64,000 nt of DNA, from assembly GCA_030765065.1 (NCBI GenBank), contig CM060978.1, positions 116,727,692-116,791,691 of the forward strand. The letters are read 5' to 3'. The notes under the pieces were generated by a model. The model saw nothing but the letters and a program-made list of their open reading frames with translations, ran no database searches and was not told the origin of the DNA. A program made the position numbers and the translations under genes. This stretch comes from Deroplatys truncata. Its lineage: Eukaryota; Arthropoda; Insecta; Mantodea; Mantidae. This document shows positions 61,296 to 63,960 of the stretch, piece after piece. Positions within the stretch are counted from its first letter, which is position 1, and every line of letters starts with the position of its first letter.

Positions 61296-62377
61296 GTTCT
61301 TGGTATTGGGTATGTTAAAAGTTAAACAAGTTCTTGGTGCTGGGTATGTTATTTATGCTGCATATTTCATAATTGTATGATGCATCCAATATCCCTGAGC
61401 ATTGCTCATGGTGGGACCGAATGAATGAACAAACAAACATGTATTTGACTAAATGAACAAACAAACAAACAAACATGTATTTGGCTAAAGCCAGAATTAC
61501 GACAAACTTAAATGACTTAACCTAAAGTGAGATAACGTGAAAGTCTAGCACATTAAACGTCATGTTAAGTAAAGTTCATTGTAATCTTGGCATAAGACAA
61601 CAGAGGTATAAAATACAAGTCTTGGTTCCACTGCAGTGAAACTTGTATAAAAACACTGTTGTAGCATACTGTCACCATATCAGGTTTCTATTTTGTTAAA
61701 ACAATTATTCTAATCAAGGGATTTACTACACAATCAGTTTAATATTGTTCTACAATTTCGTTTGCTGCTGGGTTGTTATCGAGAATTTGGGAGGTGTGTC
61801 GTAAGTGGTGATAAATAAAGACTTAAAGCATACTATCCATAAATAAACTTTGTAACATATAGGTAAGTAGATAAAAAATTAATCACTTTTATCAAGAAAT
61901 GCTTTAGCTCAGAGATCAATAATGGTACACAAACAAAGCCGTAATATGTATGCAAAGAATGTGGACAGGGACCTATGGCGTGTGCATGAACATCCACACT
62001 TTTATTATAATGCAGTGACTGAGGTTAAACTGTCACCTGATATCCACTTCTGTTTTCTCTTCTGAAACTTCATGTAGCACCTCTCCGATTGCATCATAAA
62101 GCTCGCTGCTGTCTTCAAAGTCATCTGCTCCACTAGCCAAAATTCCTTTAACAAAATATAAAAGCATTAGTCACAAAACTCGACTAGTTGGCACTGTTAA
62201 CCAGTGTGCTATACACAGATAACCTCATTTTCTTCTTTCTCTTCAGCAATGATATCTACTTGAAGGACTGTATTAAAAAAAATAATTTAAATGAGCTTAT
62301 TTACCTTCCACATACTGGTACAAATCGTCATCTATAAGAGGAAACTCAGATTTTATATATTCCCCACAATTTGCCAT
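8856..62377 (-). CDS. ABCF3: ABCF3 (Gcn20-like ABC-F ATPase), exons 1-8, C-terminal half outside window
   Basis: Spliced coding order on the minus strand: 62305-62377, 62037-62145, 58681-58855, 34940-35166, 34753-34857, 34478-34636, 23254-23454, 8856-9038. Together they make 1232 nt, about 410 residues, with every junction GT-AG and in phase. The protein starts [13 protein letters not shown], aligning with the N-terminus of animal ABCF3, and includes the family segment [13 protein letters not shown] and a complete first ABC cassette. ABC-F proteins are soluble, lack membrane spans and act at the ribosome; the yeast homologue Gcn20 works with Gcn1 in Gcn2 activation. Family length is about 700 residues, so the linker and second cassette are missing from the window. 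Introns are 159, 3181, 23514, 82, 116, 11023 and 14215 bp. Confidence 0.95.
9039..9299. other. intron 7 sequence next to exon 8, nothing recognised
   Basis: No ORF or repeat was recognised between the exon 8 acceptor and the outer inverted-terminus element. Confidence 0.5.
9340..9402 (-). ncRNA. degenerate hammerhead-like motif, left terminus of outer element
   Basis: The minus strand reads TTGAAGA-A-GGCCAT, a ten-base loop, ATGGCC, then GAAAGCTC. This is the order core, helix II, GAAA expected of a hammerhead, with a perfect 6-bp helix II. The first core base is T instead of C, and one extra A sits before helix II, like the extra base in the PLE motif at 4043. CTT following the GAAAG could give a NUH site. 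Decay or a merely similar structural hairpin are both possible. Confidence 0.35.
9421..9696. repeat. imperfect foldback (arms about 9421-9525 and 9575-9696)
   Basis: ATATACTCTTACTAGGTGG at the left reappears inverted at the right end, and the match continues through TCTAGYCAATGACC and GAGAGTGYCTTCTGGTCTGG. The unpaired centre is about 50 bp. Short ORFs on both strands here (9417-9653 plus, 9462-9674 minus) arise from the palindrome and resemble each other; I do not regard them as genes. Confidence 0.8.
10664..10711 (+). ncRNA. degenerate hammerhead-like motif, right terminus of outer element
   Basis: Reads CTGAAGA-A-GGCCATGGCC-AAAAGCTC. The core CTGANGA is intact here, but the GAAA box has become AAAA and the helix II loop seen in the left copy is missing, so helix II is a palindrome without a loop. 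It is the counterpart of the minus-strand motif at 9340-9402, and the two copies together suggest the ancestral motif had both an intact core and a GAAA box. Confidence 0.35.
10712..11726 (-). repeat. family A 3' LTR (1015 bp)
   Basis: On the minus strand it begins TGATACGG and ends ATATCGCA. It contains two PBS-like modules near its U5 end (about 10749-10773 and 10802-10825), and a tandem pair of about 38 bp with the core GTAGTGTACTGAGAAT at 11248 and 11291. An AT box (minus CATAAATA, near 11344) lies upstream of the TCAGTAC initiator-like sequences in that tandem pair, a plausible promoter arrangement by analogy with arthropod LTRs. Confidence 0.88.
11727..11740 (-). promoter_or_regulatory. 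family A polypurine tract
   Basis: The minus strand reads AGTGGGGCATA directly before the 3' LTR start TGATACGG, the expected place for plus-strand priming. Confidence 0.5.
11741..12541. other. family A 3' non-coding region with AT microsatellite
   Basis: Very AT-rich. It includes T runs near 12147-12163 and 12361-12379 and an (AT)n tract at about 12403-12458, followed by gag sequence. No gene was seen. Confidence 0.7.
12542..13639 (-). CDS. gag-like coiled-coil protein of family A
   Basis: 365-codon intact ORF starting MLLRSGRI. Residues about 75-290 are strongly heptad-like and charged, with repeated [16 protein letters not shown] units, consistent with a long coiled coil. No zinc knuckle, protease or RT motif is visible. 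A gag with the same MLLRSG start and coiled coil occurs in the Gypsy element at 51734, which supports a retroelement origin and suggests the two families are related. The ORF sits between PBS and PPT and is the only gene of the element. The C-terminus ([11 protein letters not shown]) is short compared with a full gag. Confidence 0.75.
   Translation of the reverse strand: MLLRSGRIIKTMAASNTEEIIMEGDSVTVSCDPIQSTGNSPDFLEFEDENVSVESENRIAGNVNPDTIMIMEMFRNFGEKLDQNKREMREDMEKNKRELREDLSKSITDQLRGDMQKSSEKLEQKLTQNMDKNHRELIEAMRKDHREWRESIGRSSEILEQKVDQSKEEIEKKVTKLDSSMPKMRDENQEVIVSEIGEISKKMPDMSRERDNKESEVNTKSEVNVECTELGNQMSSISSELREIKEVRNVDVNEAQVNFRGEISEIQNETVMQRNKLYQDVQNENSSPVQFSTDLSEYSQIKEIVEELKMKVVKRCIVQETVDCFQTLSANEISYEYKRLFMNNNLKVRLWLRVMFSHTQFDPGG
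13955..13979 (-). promoter_or_regulatory. family A primer-binding site
   Basis: Immediately after the 5' LTR the minus strand reads AATTGGCACCCAGAACGTGG. The TGGCACCC start resembles the TGGCGCCC/TGGCACCC type of tRNA primer site found in many LTR elements. The tRNA was not identified. Confidence 0.6.
13980..15013 (-). repeat. family A 5' LTR (1034 bp)
   Basis: Almost identical to the 3' LTR except at its last 50 bp or so (13980-14020), where it has substitutions and 19 additional bases. The one other difference seen is an A/G change near 14468. The AT box lies near 14630-14637 on the minus strand, with TCAGTAC motifs downstream, so transcription would run leftward into the gag gene. Confidence 0.88.
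15063..15447. other. intron sequence, nothing recognised
   Basis: Between the outer element and Gypsy C. No ORF or repeat was recognised. Confidence 0.5.
15448..15935 (-). repeat. element C 3' LTR
   Basis: Shares ordered blocks with 21238-21545 and 22235-22437, including AACACCAGGCCTCTATAATC, AATTTCC(A)CAGAACATTCTA and CCAGAAGATTC. The outer end is approximate. Confidence 0.7.
16560..18180 (-). pseudogene. element C pol: RT to integrase remnants
   Basis: On the minus strand 18179-17973 gives [16 protein letters not shown] then KTAFSTG, the Gypsy RT block around motif A. About 17960-17870 gives [16 protein letters not shown] and [12 protein letters not shown]. Integrase core sequence lies at 16919-16599 ([28 protein letters not shown]), including the first catalytic Asp context. 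Many stops separate the blocks. The order RT then integrase with no transmembrane gene matches the Mag/Metaviridae arrangement. Confidence 0.8.
18181..19812 (-). pseudogene. element C gag C-terminus and protease region, heavily decayed
   Basis: Pieces of gag-like sequence (19793-19581, including [11 protein letters not shown] and [18 protein letters not shown]) and a following region with only short open stretches. The protease active site could not be identified. The sequence just before RT (for example [12 protein letters not shown]) is recognisable. Confidence 0.55.
19813..20520 (+). repeat. unclassified dispersed repeat, copy 1
   Basis: Shares ordered similarity with 44945-45715 in the same orientation: TTTTTTACTTTCTCTAC, GGAAGTAT..TCCACCCAAAAA, AGTATCTTCCA, CCCTTTACATGGAA, GGTAAACC..AAGAGATAGA. 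No ORF or terminal repeats were found. It sits within the gag of Gypsy C, so it inserted later or the Gypsy was rearranged around it. Confidence 0.7.
20863..21114 (-). pseudogene. element C gag N-terminal coiled coil
   Basis: 83 codons, beginning [18 protein letters not shown], rich in Glu/Lys heptads with repeated [10 protein letters not shown] / [10 protein letters not shown]. It lies directly downstream (minus direction) of the primer-binding site. The frame closes before joining the rest of gag. Similar short coiled coils start gag in element D. Confidence 0.65.
21220..21237 (-). promoter_or_regulatory. element C primer-binding site
   Basis: The minus strand reads TGGTGTCAGGAGTGGC directly after the 5' LTR end. 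It is of the same class as the TGGTGCCAGTAGTGGG site of element D. Confidence 0.65.
21238..22437 (-). repeat. element C 5' LTR, interrupted at about 21545-22235
   Basis: The two outer parts match 15448-15935 in order. The middle, about 690 bp, is absent from the other LTR and carries Harbinger-like coding sequence, so it is an insertion. Confidence 0.7.
21546..22235 (+). pseudogene. PIF/Harbinger-like transposase fragment inserted in LTR
   Basis: Begins with GAGCTGGTTTCAGCAACC-type sequence that may be a terminal repeat. From 21728 ([10 protein letters not shown]) it gives [16 protein letters not shown] and [20 protein letters not shown], matching the segment of Harbinger transposases before the first catalytic Asp. 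The rest of the DDE domain is absent and stops intervene. The partner terminal repeat was not found, so the copy is truncated. Confidence 0.6.
22438..23253. other. intron 7 sequence, nothing recognised
   Basis: AT-rich sequence with only short ORFs. No element or exon was recognised up to ABCF3 exon 7. Confidence 0.5.
23254..23454 (-). CDS. ABCF3: ABCF3 exon 7: ABC signature of cassette 1
   Basis: 201 nt, acceptor TTGCAG, donor GTAATG. It encodes [20 protein letters not shown], then [11 protein letters not shown] and [23 protein letters not shown] is the ABC signature form used by ABCF3 cassette 1. Confidence 0.95.
23455..24664. other. intron 6 sequence with CA tract and small tandem duplication
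   Basis: Holds a short (AC)n run near 23909-23924, an A-rich stretch near 24117-24140 and the 49-bp duplication listed separately. No gene was recognised. Confidence 0.6.
24302..24399. repeat. 49-bp direct tandem duplication
   Basis: GAGTGCAATCCGGTGGCTTA starts at 24302 and again at 24351. The two 49-bp units differ at one or two positions (GCATAG against GAATAG). Confidence 0.95.
24665..25000 (+). pseudogene. tyrosine-recombinase (Crypton-like) N-terminal remnant
   Basis: With one frameshift the plus strand gives [43 protein letters not shown] and [16 protein letters not shown]. This resembles the N-terminal SAM-like domain of insect proteins related to Crypton-type tyrosine recombinases (pattern LPEKS..Y, then LWS.YSM.(R/K)ST, then DI.K..KL.AFLK). 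The catalytic domain is absent. The family assignment is from memory of that pattern and is moderately uncertain. Confidence 0.45.
25001..26012. other. intron 6 sequence, mostly unrecognised
   Basis: Near 25168 the sequence AGCAGGCTGCCCGACACTGT resembles a motif I associate with dispersed invertebrate repeats, but I could not classify it. Nothing else was recognised. Confidence 0.4.
26013..26195. repeat. hairpin inverted repeat 1 (arms 82 and 85 bp)
   Basis: Left arm 26013-26094 and right arm 26111-26195 are complementary over nearly their full length (GTGGAGCAACAAGTATTTTC ... inverted), with a 16-bp loop and a few mismatches or indels. No target duplication was recognised at the ends. Confidence 0.95.
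26433..26568. repeat. hairpin inverted repeat 2 (arms about 52 bp)
   Basis: Left arm 26433-26484 and right arm 26517-26568 are complementary, most strongly over TTGCTCCACTTAGCAAATTA and GTGGAAAATGAAT, around a 32-bp loop with a G run. It lies 240 bp from hairpin 1 and does not share its sequence. Confidence 0.95.
26569..27335. other. intron 6 sequence, nothing recognised
   Basis: AT-rich with no ORF or recognised repeat. Confidence 0.5.
27336..27679 (-). repeat. element D 3' LTR
   Basis: Ordered similarity to 30861-31238, with indels. The outer end at 27679 is approximate. Confidence 0.75.
27780..28790 (-). pseudogene. LINE 3' fragment with RNase H domain and zinc-binding tail
   Basis: The minus strand gives [26 protein letters not shown] near 28600-28500, an RNase H block with the catalytic Glu. 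The [16 protein letters not shown] block follows near 28395-28340, and then [19 protein letters not shown] with [16 protein letters not shown] (28132-27911). This order is typical of LINEs that carry RNase H after RT. A GGGCTTAAATGACCC-type tail occurs at 27810-27830. Stops are present throughout. RT is absent. Confidence 0.72.
29060..29649 (-). pseudogene. element D protease joined to integrase C-terminus
   Basis: 29649-29320 (minus) reads [17 protein letters not shown], where the D-T-C/G retropepsin active-site segment is recognisable, then [16 protein letters not shown] and [13 protein letters not shown]. 29330-29075 reads [29 protein letters not shown] and [20 protein letters not shown], which is the region after the integrase core in Mag-like elements. 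The two parts abut, so RT, RNase H and most of integrase have been lost by one or more deletions. Confidence 0.75.
29650..30860 (-). pseudogene. element D gag with duplicated zinc-knuckle segment
   Basis: N-terminal coiled-coil remnants near 30840-30390 (including [14 protein letters not shown] and EEMHDRN), then zinc-knuckle-like sequence such as [18 protein letters not shown] (30155-30100). A second, out-of-frame copy of the same segment lies at 30010-29890, and a third, shorter resemblance lies near 29880-29820. Stops are frequent. Confidence 0.65.
30861..31238 (-). repeat. element D 5' LTR
   Basis: Partner of 27336-27679. It is followed (minus direction) by the primer-binding site at 30844-30859. 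Confidence 0.75.
31240..31408 (-). pseudogene. fragment of a diverged Penelope-like element
   Basis: The minus strand gives [19 protein letters not shown] followed by [12 protein letters not shown], matching the segment THKHAVLNSLTHRLVYTPLN of the intact PLE at 3285-3345. It is clearly diverged from that copy, so it represents an older or different PLE subfamily. It abuts the LTR of element D. Confidence 0.8.
31409..32215. other. intron 6 sequence, nothing recognised
   Basis: No gene, repeat or exon was recognised. Confidence 0.5.
32216..33210 (+). repeat. diverged solo LTR of family A
   Basis: Starts TGATGCAGTAATTTGTATCA, the counterpart of the family A LTR start, and follows it in order through TTTTATGTGACATTGATTTC, TTGGCGCGTTTTATTAGCC and the GACGTCACAAGATGGCTTC block, to CAAATTGGCTCCCATACGTG near 33172. 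It is in the opposite orientation to the full element. It has one PBS-like module where the young LTRs have two. No internal region follows. The right end is approximate and no target duplication was found. Confidence 0.82.
33211..34477. other. intron 6 sequence, nothing recognised
   Basis: No repeat or gene was recognised up to ABCF3 exon 6. Confidence 0.5.
34478..34636 (-). CDS. ABCF3: ABCF3 exon 6: Q-loop region of cassette 1
   Basis: 159 nt, acceptor TTTCAG, donor GTTTGT. It encodes [18 protein letters not shown], then [38 protein letters not shown] is the Q-loop segment, and the following charged stretch matches the family insert. Confidence 0.95.
34753..34857 (-). CDS. ABCF3: ABCF3 exon 5: Walker A of cassette 1
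   Basis: 105 nt, acceptor TTTTAG, donor GTATGC. It encodes [20 protein letters not shown] followed by [14 protein letters not shown], with the P-loop GRNGLGKTT. Confidence 0.96.
34940..35166 (-). CDS. ABCF3: ABCF3 exon 4: linker and start of cassette 1
   Basis: 227 nt, acceptor TATTCAG, donor GTAGTT. It encodes [20 protein letters not shown], a Lys/Glu-rich segment conserved before cassette 1 in ABCF3, then [14 protein letters not shown], the first beta-strand of the cassette. Exon 4 to exon 5 are separated by an 82-bp intron. Confidence 0.95.
35167..35870. other. start of the 23.5-kb intron 3 (low-coordinate side), nothing recognised
   Basis: No gene or classified repeat was seen. Confidence 0.5.
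35871..36041 (-). mobile_element. tRNA-derived SINE
   Basis: The minus strand starts with a tRNA-like head: A-box-like GGTTCAGTTGGTTAGGCAG and B-box-like GGATTCAAACC near 35985-36035. The body contains AACTCCTGCAGGACAAAATT and CCGGCACA, which I recognise as common in insect SINEs. It is adjacent to a 28-base A run at 36049-36076. It is too diverged at both ends to define a target duplication. Confidence 0.7.
36077..37244 (+). other. intron sequence with a possible coding remnant (36119-36530)
   Basis: Plus-strand pieces such as [20 protein letters not shown] (36175-36235) and [15 protein letters not shown] (36428-36470) look more protein-like than their surroundings, but I do not recognise them. 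The rest shows nothing. Confidence 0.3.
37433..38230 (+). pseudogene. LINE ORF1 remnant with N-terminal NPG motif
   Basis: Begins [20 protein letters not shown] and continues [14 protein letters not shown], then a coiled-coil region ([20 protein letters not shown]). After frameshifts come [15 protein letters not shown], and then [20 protein letters not shown] near 37976-38035 and a basic tail. A hydrophobic stretch followed by a degenerate NPG-type motif resembles N-terminal 2A-like sequences reported in some LINEs; here the final Pro of the motif is Ser. Confidence 0.6.
38282..39055. repeat. minisatellite of seven 107/116-bp units inside the LINE
   Basis: GATACATCAACAAG occurs at 38292, 38408, 38515, 38631, 38738, 38845 and 38961, giving periods of 116, 107, 116, 107, 107 and 116 bp. 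The long form has an extra GACAAGGGA. Units 2-3 and 5-6 share the same pair of variants (GGGCATGGCGACAG, then GGGGATGGCGAAGG), suggesting duplication of a two-unit block. Minus-strand frames through it are open and look like genes ([11 protein letters not shown]...), but they repeat unit by unit and are by-products. Confidence 0.95.
39372..39971 (+). pseudogene. LINE endonuclease domain
   Basis: An open frame with [14 protein letters not shown] (first Asn block), [13 protein letters not shown] with the catalytic Glu, and [14 protein letters not shown] with the DLN catalytic segment, as in apurinic-endonuclease domains of LINEs. It stops at [11 protein letters not shown] before the final SDH block, where frameshifts begin. 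Confidence 0.8.
40640..41640 (+). pseudogene. LINE reverse transcriptase domain with altered catalytic box
   Basis: 40670-41128 gives [48 protein letters not shown] and [16 protein letters not shown] (motif A). After a stop, 41149-41421 gives [13 protein letters not shown], and then [11 protein letters not shown] where the family has YADD. The two catalytic Asp are therefore replaced, and [14 protein letters not shown] follows. The remains of the thumb ([15 protein letters not shown]) lie at 41450-41500. Confidence 0.82.
41641..42525 (+). pseudogene. LINE ORF2 C-terminus and 3' end
   Basis: Around 42000-42160 the plus strand gives [32 protein letters not shown] and [18 protein letters not shown], the zinc-knuckle-like tail of many LINEs. 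A short basic tail follows to 42338 and then a 3' non-coding part. Confidence 0.7.
42725..43690 (+). pseudogene. mariner-type transposase remnant
   Basis: Plus-strand pieces are [40 protein letters not shown] and, in the DDE domain, [16 protein letters not shown] (where the family has FFQQDxAxxHTA), followed by [18 protein letters not shown] sequence and the end KNVWTPNGG. This matches an insect Tc1/mariner-superfamily transposase in order. Stops and frameshifts are frequent. It is related to the N-terminal fragment at 49962. Confidence 0.72.
43691..44944. other. intron 3 sequence, nothing recognised
   Basis: No gene or classified repeat was seen. Confidence 0.5.
44945..45715 (+). repeat. 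unclassified dispersed repeat, copy 2, with AAT microsatellite
   Basis: Same family and orientation as 19813-20520. Copy 2 carries an (AAT)n tract with AAC interruptions at about 45049-45139, where copy 1 has a short A run. No ORF. Confidence 0.7.
45716..47160. other. intron 3 sequence, nothing recognised
   Basis: Only short, low-complexity ORFs. No repeat was recognised. Confidence 0.5.
47161..47415 (+). repeat. fragment of the 3' non-coding region of Gypsy family B
   Basis: Matches 55835-56045 in order: GACAGATATTAA..GGGTTAAATGATTTAAAACC, AAAATTGTTTGTAAAG, GGAATATTTCAAGATGGAGT, GTGAAGTAG. The full family B element has this just upstream of its 3' LTR. No LTR follows here, because pogo-like sequence starts. 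Confidence 0.8.
47735..47840 (+). mobile_element. possible tRNA-like SINE fragment
   Basis: A B-box-like GGTTCAAATCCCGGC near 47788 follows an A-box-like GGTTGGAAAGGCAGA near 47739 at tRNA-like spacing. It is short and isolated, within the 5' part of pogo element 2. Confidence 0.35.
47860..49260 (+). pseudogene. pogo/Tigger transposase 2
   Basis: The N-terminal CENP-B-like segment is in pieces ([34 protein letters not shown]) up to about 48060. The DDE domain is better kept: [18 protein letters not shown] with the first Asp, [54 protein letters not shown] (family LLLxDN, here changed), and [18 protein letters not shown] with the last Asp. After a stop, a C-terminal region rich in acidic residues runs to 49260 (KEVYYKLQ). 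Several stops and frameshifts are present. Confidence 0.82.
49301..49716. other. intron 3 sequence, nothing recognised
   Basis: No feature seen between the pogo and mariner elements. Confidence 0.5.
49717..50422 (+). mobile_element. non-autonomous mariner-type element (706 bp)
   Basis: The termini are inverted repeats of about 55-60 bp: left CAGTCCGTTCACTCCCCC... (49717), right the inverse of 50422-50365, sharing CAGT, TTCCCCCTRCGGCCG, ATCGCA and GCAGAGCA. Both ends are flanked by TA (49715-49716 and 50423-50424), the Tc1/mariner target. Inside is an N-terminal piece of transposase only. Confidence 0.85.
49962..50345 (+). pseudogene. truncated mariner transposase N-terminus
   Basis: [20 protein letters not shown] and then [20 protein letters not shown] match the N-terminal helix-turn-helix of the mariner family also present at 42725. 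It ends in a stop after LLIN. A second short open stretch (50157-50345) shows [20 protein letters not shown]. No DDE domain is present. Confidence 0.7.
50423..50769. other. intron 3 sequence, nothing recognised
   Basis: No feature recognised. Confidence 0.5.
50770..51434 (+). repeat. family B 5' LTR
   Basis: Starts TGTGGAATCCATAAGC with a small internal duplication of TGTGGAATCCATA, and ends AAAACTGCTTCA. A PBS-like module lies inside it at 51389-51411 (TCGGCACCCTAACAGTGGGG). Confidence 0.82.
51435..51452 (+). promoter_or_regulatory. family B primer-binding site
   Basis: TTTGGCACCCACCTAAAG directly follows the LTR end CA. It is the same TGGCACCC type as family A. Confidence 0.55.
52444..52744 (-). 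mobile_element. tRNA-derived SINE, nested in family B gag
   Basis: Flanked by a 10-bp target duplication ACAATAAATT (52434-52443 and 52745-52754). The minus strand starts GTCGTCCTCCGTGGACTAGT (A-box region), with B box GGGTTCAAACCCGG near 52680, and ends in (AAAT)n-like tail sequence. Same family as 53308-53438 and 59526-59799. Confidence 0.92.
53308..53438 (-). mobile_element. tRNA-derived SINE, short internally deleted copy
   Basis: Flanked by an 8-bp target duplication CAAAGGAC (53300-53307 and 53439-53446). It keeps the tRNA-like head and the tail but lacks most of the body present in the 52444 copy. Confidence 0.88.
54260..54585 (+). pseudogene. family B integrase C-terminus (GPY/F module)
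   Basis: After stops, 54420-54580 reads [20 protein letters not shown], then [20 protein letters not shown] followed by PF. This is the GPY/F-type module at the end of Gypsy integrases. The preceding integrase core is missing. Confidence 0.75.
54586..56082 (+). other. family B region between integrase end and 3' LTR
   Basis: AT-rich, many stops. Gypsy elements with an envelope gene carry it here, but I cannot recognise one. The only longer open piece is 55562-55765 ([14 protein letters not shown]...), too little to classify. The last 250 bp match 47161-47415. AAATTAAAAGAAAAA just before the LTR may be the purine tract. Confidence 0.55.
56083..56747 (+). repeat. family B 3' LTR
   Basis: Starts TGTTAAGCATTTATGG and ends AAAACTGTTTCA. 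Internal PBS-like module at 56702-56724 (CATTTGGCATCCTAACTGTG). Confidence 0.82.
56748..57490. other. intron 3 sequence, nothing recognised
   Basis: Includes a G run near 56874. No gene was seen. Confidence 0.5.
57491..57880 (+). pseudogene. coding remnant of unidentified family
   Basis: Across frames the plus strand gives [20 protein letters not shown] and TRASLQMN, then [18 protein letters not shown]. The first block resembles a pattern (ATSHGKG.CDG(V/I)GG..KR) I recall from uncharacterised arthropod proteins associated with repeats. The function is unknown. At least two frameshifts are needed. Confidence 0.35.
57881..58680. other. intron 3 sequence with CCAA microsatellite and SINE tail
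   Basis: (CCAA)n at about 58174-58232. At 58553-58612, AGGGCGCTGATAACCTTAGA and TTTAGCGCCCTTAAACTCCA followed by (ATC)n resemble the 3' end of common insect SINEs. Confidence 0.6.
58681..58855 (-). CDS. ABCF3: ABCF3 exon 3: N-terminal region
   Basis: 175 nt, acceptor CTTCTAG, donor GTAAGTAG. It encodes [20 protein letters not shown], then [20 protein letters not shown] and SRDDGF. It matches the family segment with LDAPIQL-like sequence before the Lys/Glu-rich linker. Phase 0 at its 3' end joins KVDAKK of exon 4 across a 23.5-kb intron. Confidence 0.93.
58971..59210 (-). other. unidentified 79-codon open stretch in intron 2
   Basis: Open on the minus strand but starting with GTG, not ATG. 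It includes [38 protein letters not shown] and [20 protein letters not shown]. It looks protein-like and lacks low complexity, but I do not recognise it. A stop lies just upstream, so it would need splicing to be part of a gene. It could be a transposon scrap or chance. Confidence 0.25.
59526..59799 (-). mobile_element. tRNA-derived SINE, third copy
   Basis: Same family as 52444-52744, visibly diverged. It shows the same GTCGTCCTCCATGG head and tail, and the body segment GACCGGTAATTTTGCTCAGA. It lies in intron 2 of ABCF3. Confidence 0.88.
59800..60449. other. intron 2 sequence, nothing recognised
   Basis: No feature seen. Confidence 0.5.
60450..61475 (+). pseudogene. LINE ORF2 C-terminal fragment and 3' end
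   Basis: Plus-strand pieces are [51 protein letters not shown] and [16 protein letters not shown], then [14 protein letters not shown], and [20 protein letters not shown] near 60945. This is the conserved order after the RT in insect CR1/L2/Jockey-related LINEs. The 3' non-coding part contains a (GA)n tract and ends near AACAAACAAACAAACAAAC at about 61475. Confidence 0.8.
61228..61292. repeat. GA microsatellite
   Basis: About 32 GA dinucleotides within the 3' non-coding part of the LINE fragment. Confidence 0.97.
61476..62036. other. intron 2 sequence next to exon 2, nothing recognised
   Basis: No feature seen. Confidence 0.5.
62037..62145 (-). CDS. ABCF3: ABCF3 exon 2
   Basis: 109 nt, acceptor GTTAAAG, donor GTGACAG. 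It encodes [20 protein letters not shown], then [15 protein letters not shown], aligning with the N-terminal helical domain of ABCF3. Confidence 0.93.
62305..62377 (-). CDS. ABCF3: ABCF3 exon 1 (start codon)
   Basis: Starts at ATG 62377, [20 protein letters not shown], then QYVE; donor GTAAATAAG. The start is chosen because MA.C.EY(I)..EFP matches the N-terminus of other ABCF3 proteins. The frame stays open upstream through further ATGs to 62473 (32 more codons). No TATA box was recognised. Confidence 0.9.
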
Positions 62378-62473
62378 TCCTATTACAAATTGGAAGTTGC
62401 ACTGTATTCCGACTTCCATGGACGTGAACTCTAACGTGTTTTCTCTGTGGTAATGCATTGAGGTCATAGACAT
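62378..62473 (-). other. in-frame upstream extension of ABCF3 exon 1
   Basis: Minus strand from ATG 62473 reads MSMTSMHYHREN..., with four in-frame ATGs and no stop before MANCG. It is probably 5' untranslated sequence, but translation from an upstream ATG cannot be excluded. Confidence 0.4.
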
Positions 62474-63214
62474 TTTAACTTACAGTGTAGTCACACTCAC
62501 AGCCTTCTTTATATTCTAGCCGCCAAACACTGAAGAAACATAACATTTTCCTGACATTGTAGATAATTCCATTTATTGTCACATTTGCATTTACATAAAA
62601 TCAGCTTTAAGCTGGTAAAATGGTGATTCGTCATGTTTAATATGTGTATAAAGAACAGCATATTTTAAGTTCATTTGTCAAAATTATTATATTCCTATTC
62701 TTATGACTAGTATAAAAATGTTACATCCTCCAAATACTCATTAATACTACAGTAGGCCTTATTTAATAGCATACTCTTTATAGTTTTACAAAACTCACTT
62801 TTAACTTTGATATTTTTTTTGTATTGGATAGCTTTTATATATTTTTATACCCATTTAATATGGACTTTTTTCTAATATCTTTAGTATGTTGTGGACTGTT
62901 GCGAATGTTGTAACTATGTATTTGTTGACATACAATGCAATTATTATAATTATCATAAACATACTTTGTAATATGATACAGGTACAATGGAGTAAGGGTT
63001 TTTTAAATAGCATTTTATATGATGTTCTATAGTTAGACAATGTCATTATTCTCAACATATATAATTTTGTATCCTAAATACCTTTTCACAATCAGCAGTT
63101 TACGTATTATTATTCTATAGTTGATTAGTAACTGAAAATAACTGAAATATAGGCATTTTTAACCTCTAAGCTAGTTATTTGAGTTATACATGTTAAAACA
63201 GTCACTATTTAGCG
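62474..63214. other. sequence upstream of ABCF3, nothing recognised
   Basis: The promoter should lie here. It is AT-rich, and no clear TATA box, other motif or divergent gene was recognised. Confidence 0.5.
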
Positions 63215-63960
63215 TCTTAACTAACTATCCAATATGATCCTTCCATTTAGTTGGTTGTCTACAAATATCCGAGTAATTTGGCTGAATGTATAATTTTTAT
63301 ATCCAAATCCTGTTCATTTTCACTATTAGTATAAGACTAACCAATATAGGGTTAGACTTATCTTTATTTAATTTCAATCCAATTTGCTTGATACCAATTA
63401 TTAATTTTACTTAAAATCTAGTTTGTTCTCTTAGTCATATATATTGTAAAAAATAAAGGTTCAAGAATAGCACCCAGCAAAACACCTGCACAAATATTTT
63501 GCCAACTTGCGTGCACATTCTGTTTGTGTGTATTTATTACAGTTTTTTGTCTCCTGCCATTTAAATAAAATTCAAACCATGTTACGCTTTGGTCTACAAT
63601 CCATAATAATGTAATTTATTTAATAATATTCTTTGGTTTACGCAATCAAACGCCTTGAGTGTATTACATATTAACGCTGTTGCTTGATAGTCACTATCAA
63701 AACATTTAGAGACTTAATATATTCATTGTACTAAGTCTGTGGAAGTTGAATAATTTTTACGAAACCCATGATGTGATTTTGTTAATAAGTTGTGCTTTTT
63801 TAATAATACATCAGTTTTTCAATAATAACTCAGAAGCTACATGTAAGAGAAATAGGTCTATAATTTTGTTAACATTTCTGGTCCTTCTTTATGCAGTAGT
63901 TTTACAATGTGTATATATATCTTTATCTCGGGGAATGCCTATGTTAGAAATGATCGGTTT
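63215..63960 (-). pseudogene. LINE reverse transcriptase fragment
   Basis: Minus-strand pieces across frames are LLHKEGPEMLTKL (family P.YKKG...NYRPIS region), HHGFRKNYSTSTDLVQ, ALICNTLKAFDCVNQRILLN with motif A, and WFEFYLNGRRQKTVI, followed by GVLLGAILEPLFFTIY. The order is that of CR1/L2-like RT. The YADD block was not found. It lies upstream of ABCF3 exon 1. Confidence 0.78.

Noticed and set aside
60450..63960. A single LINE inverted by twin priming, with 3' half at 60.5 kb (plus) and RT at 63.2 kb (minus)
   Set aside because: The RT piece ends about where the other begins, but ABCF3 exons 1 and 2 lie between them and the pieces are not adjacent, so two independent fragments are more likely.
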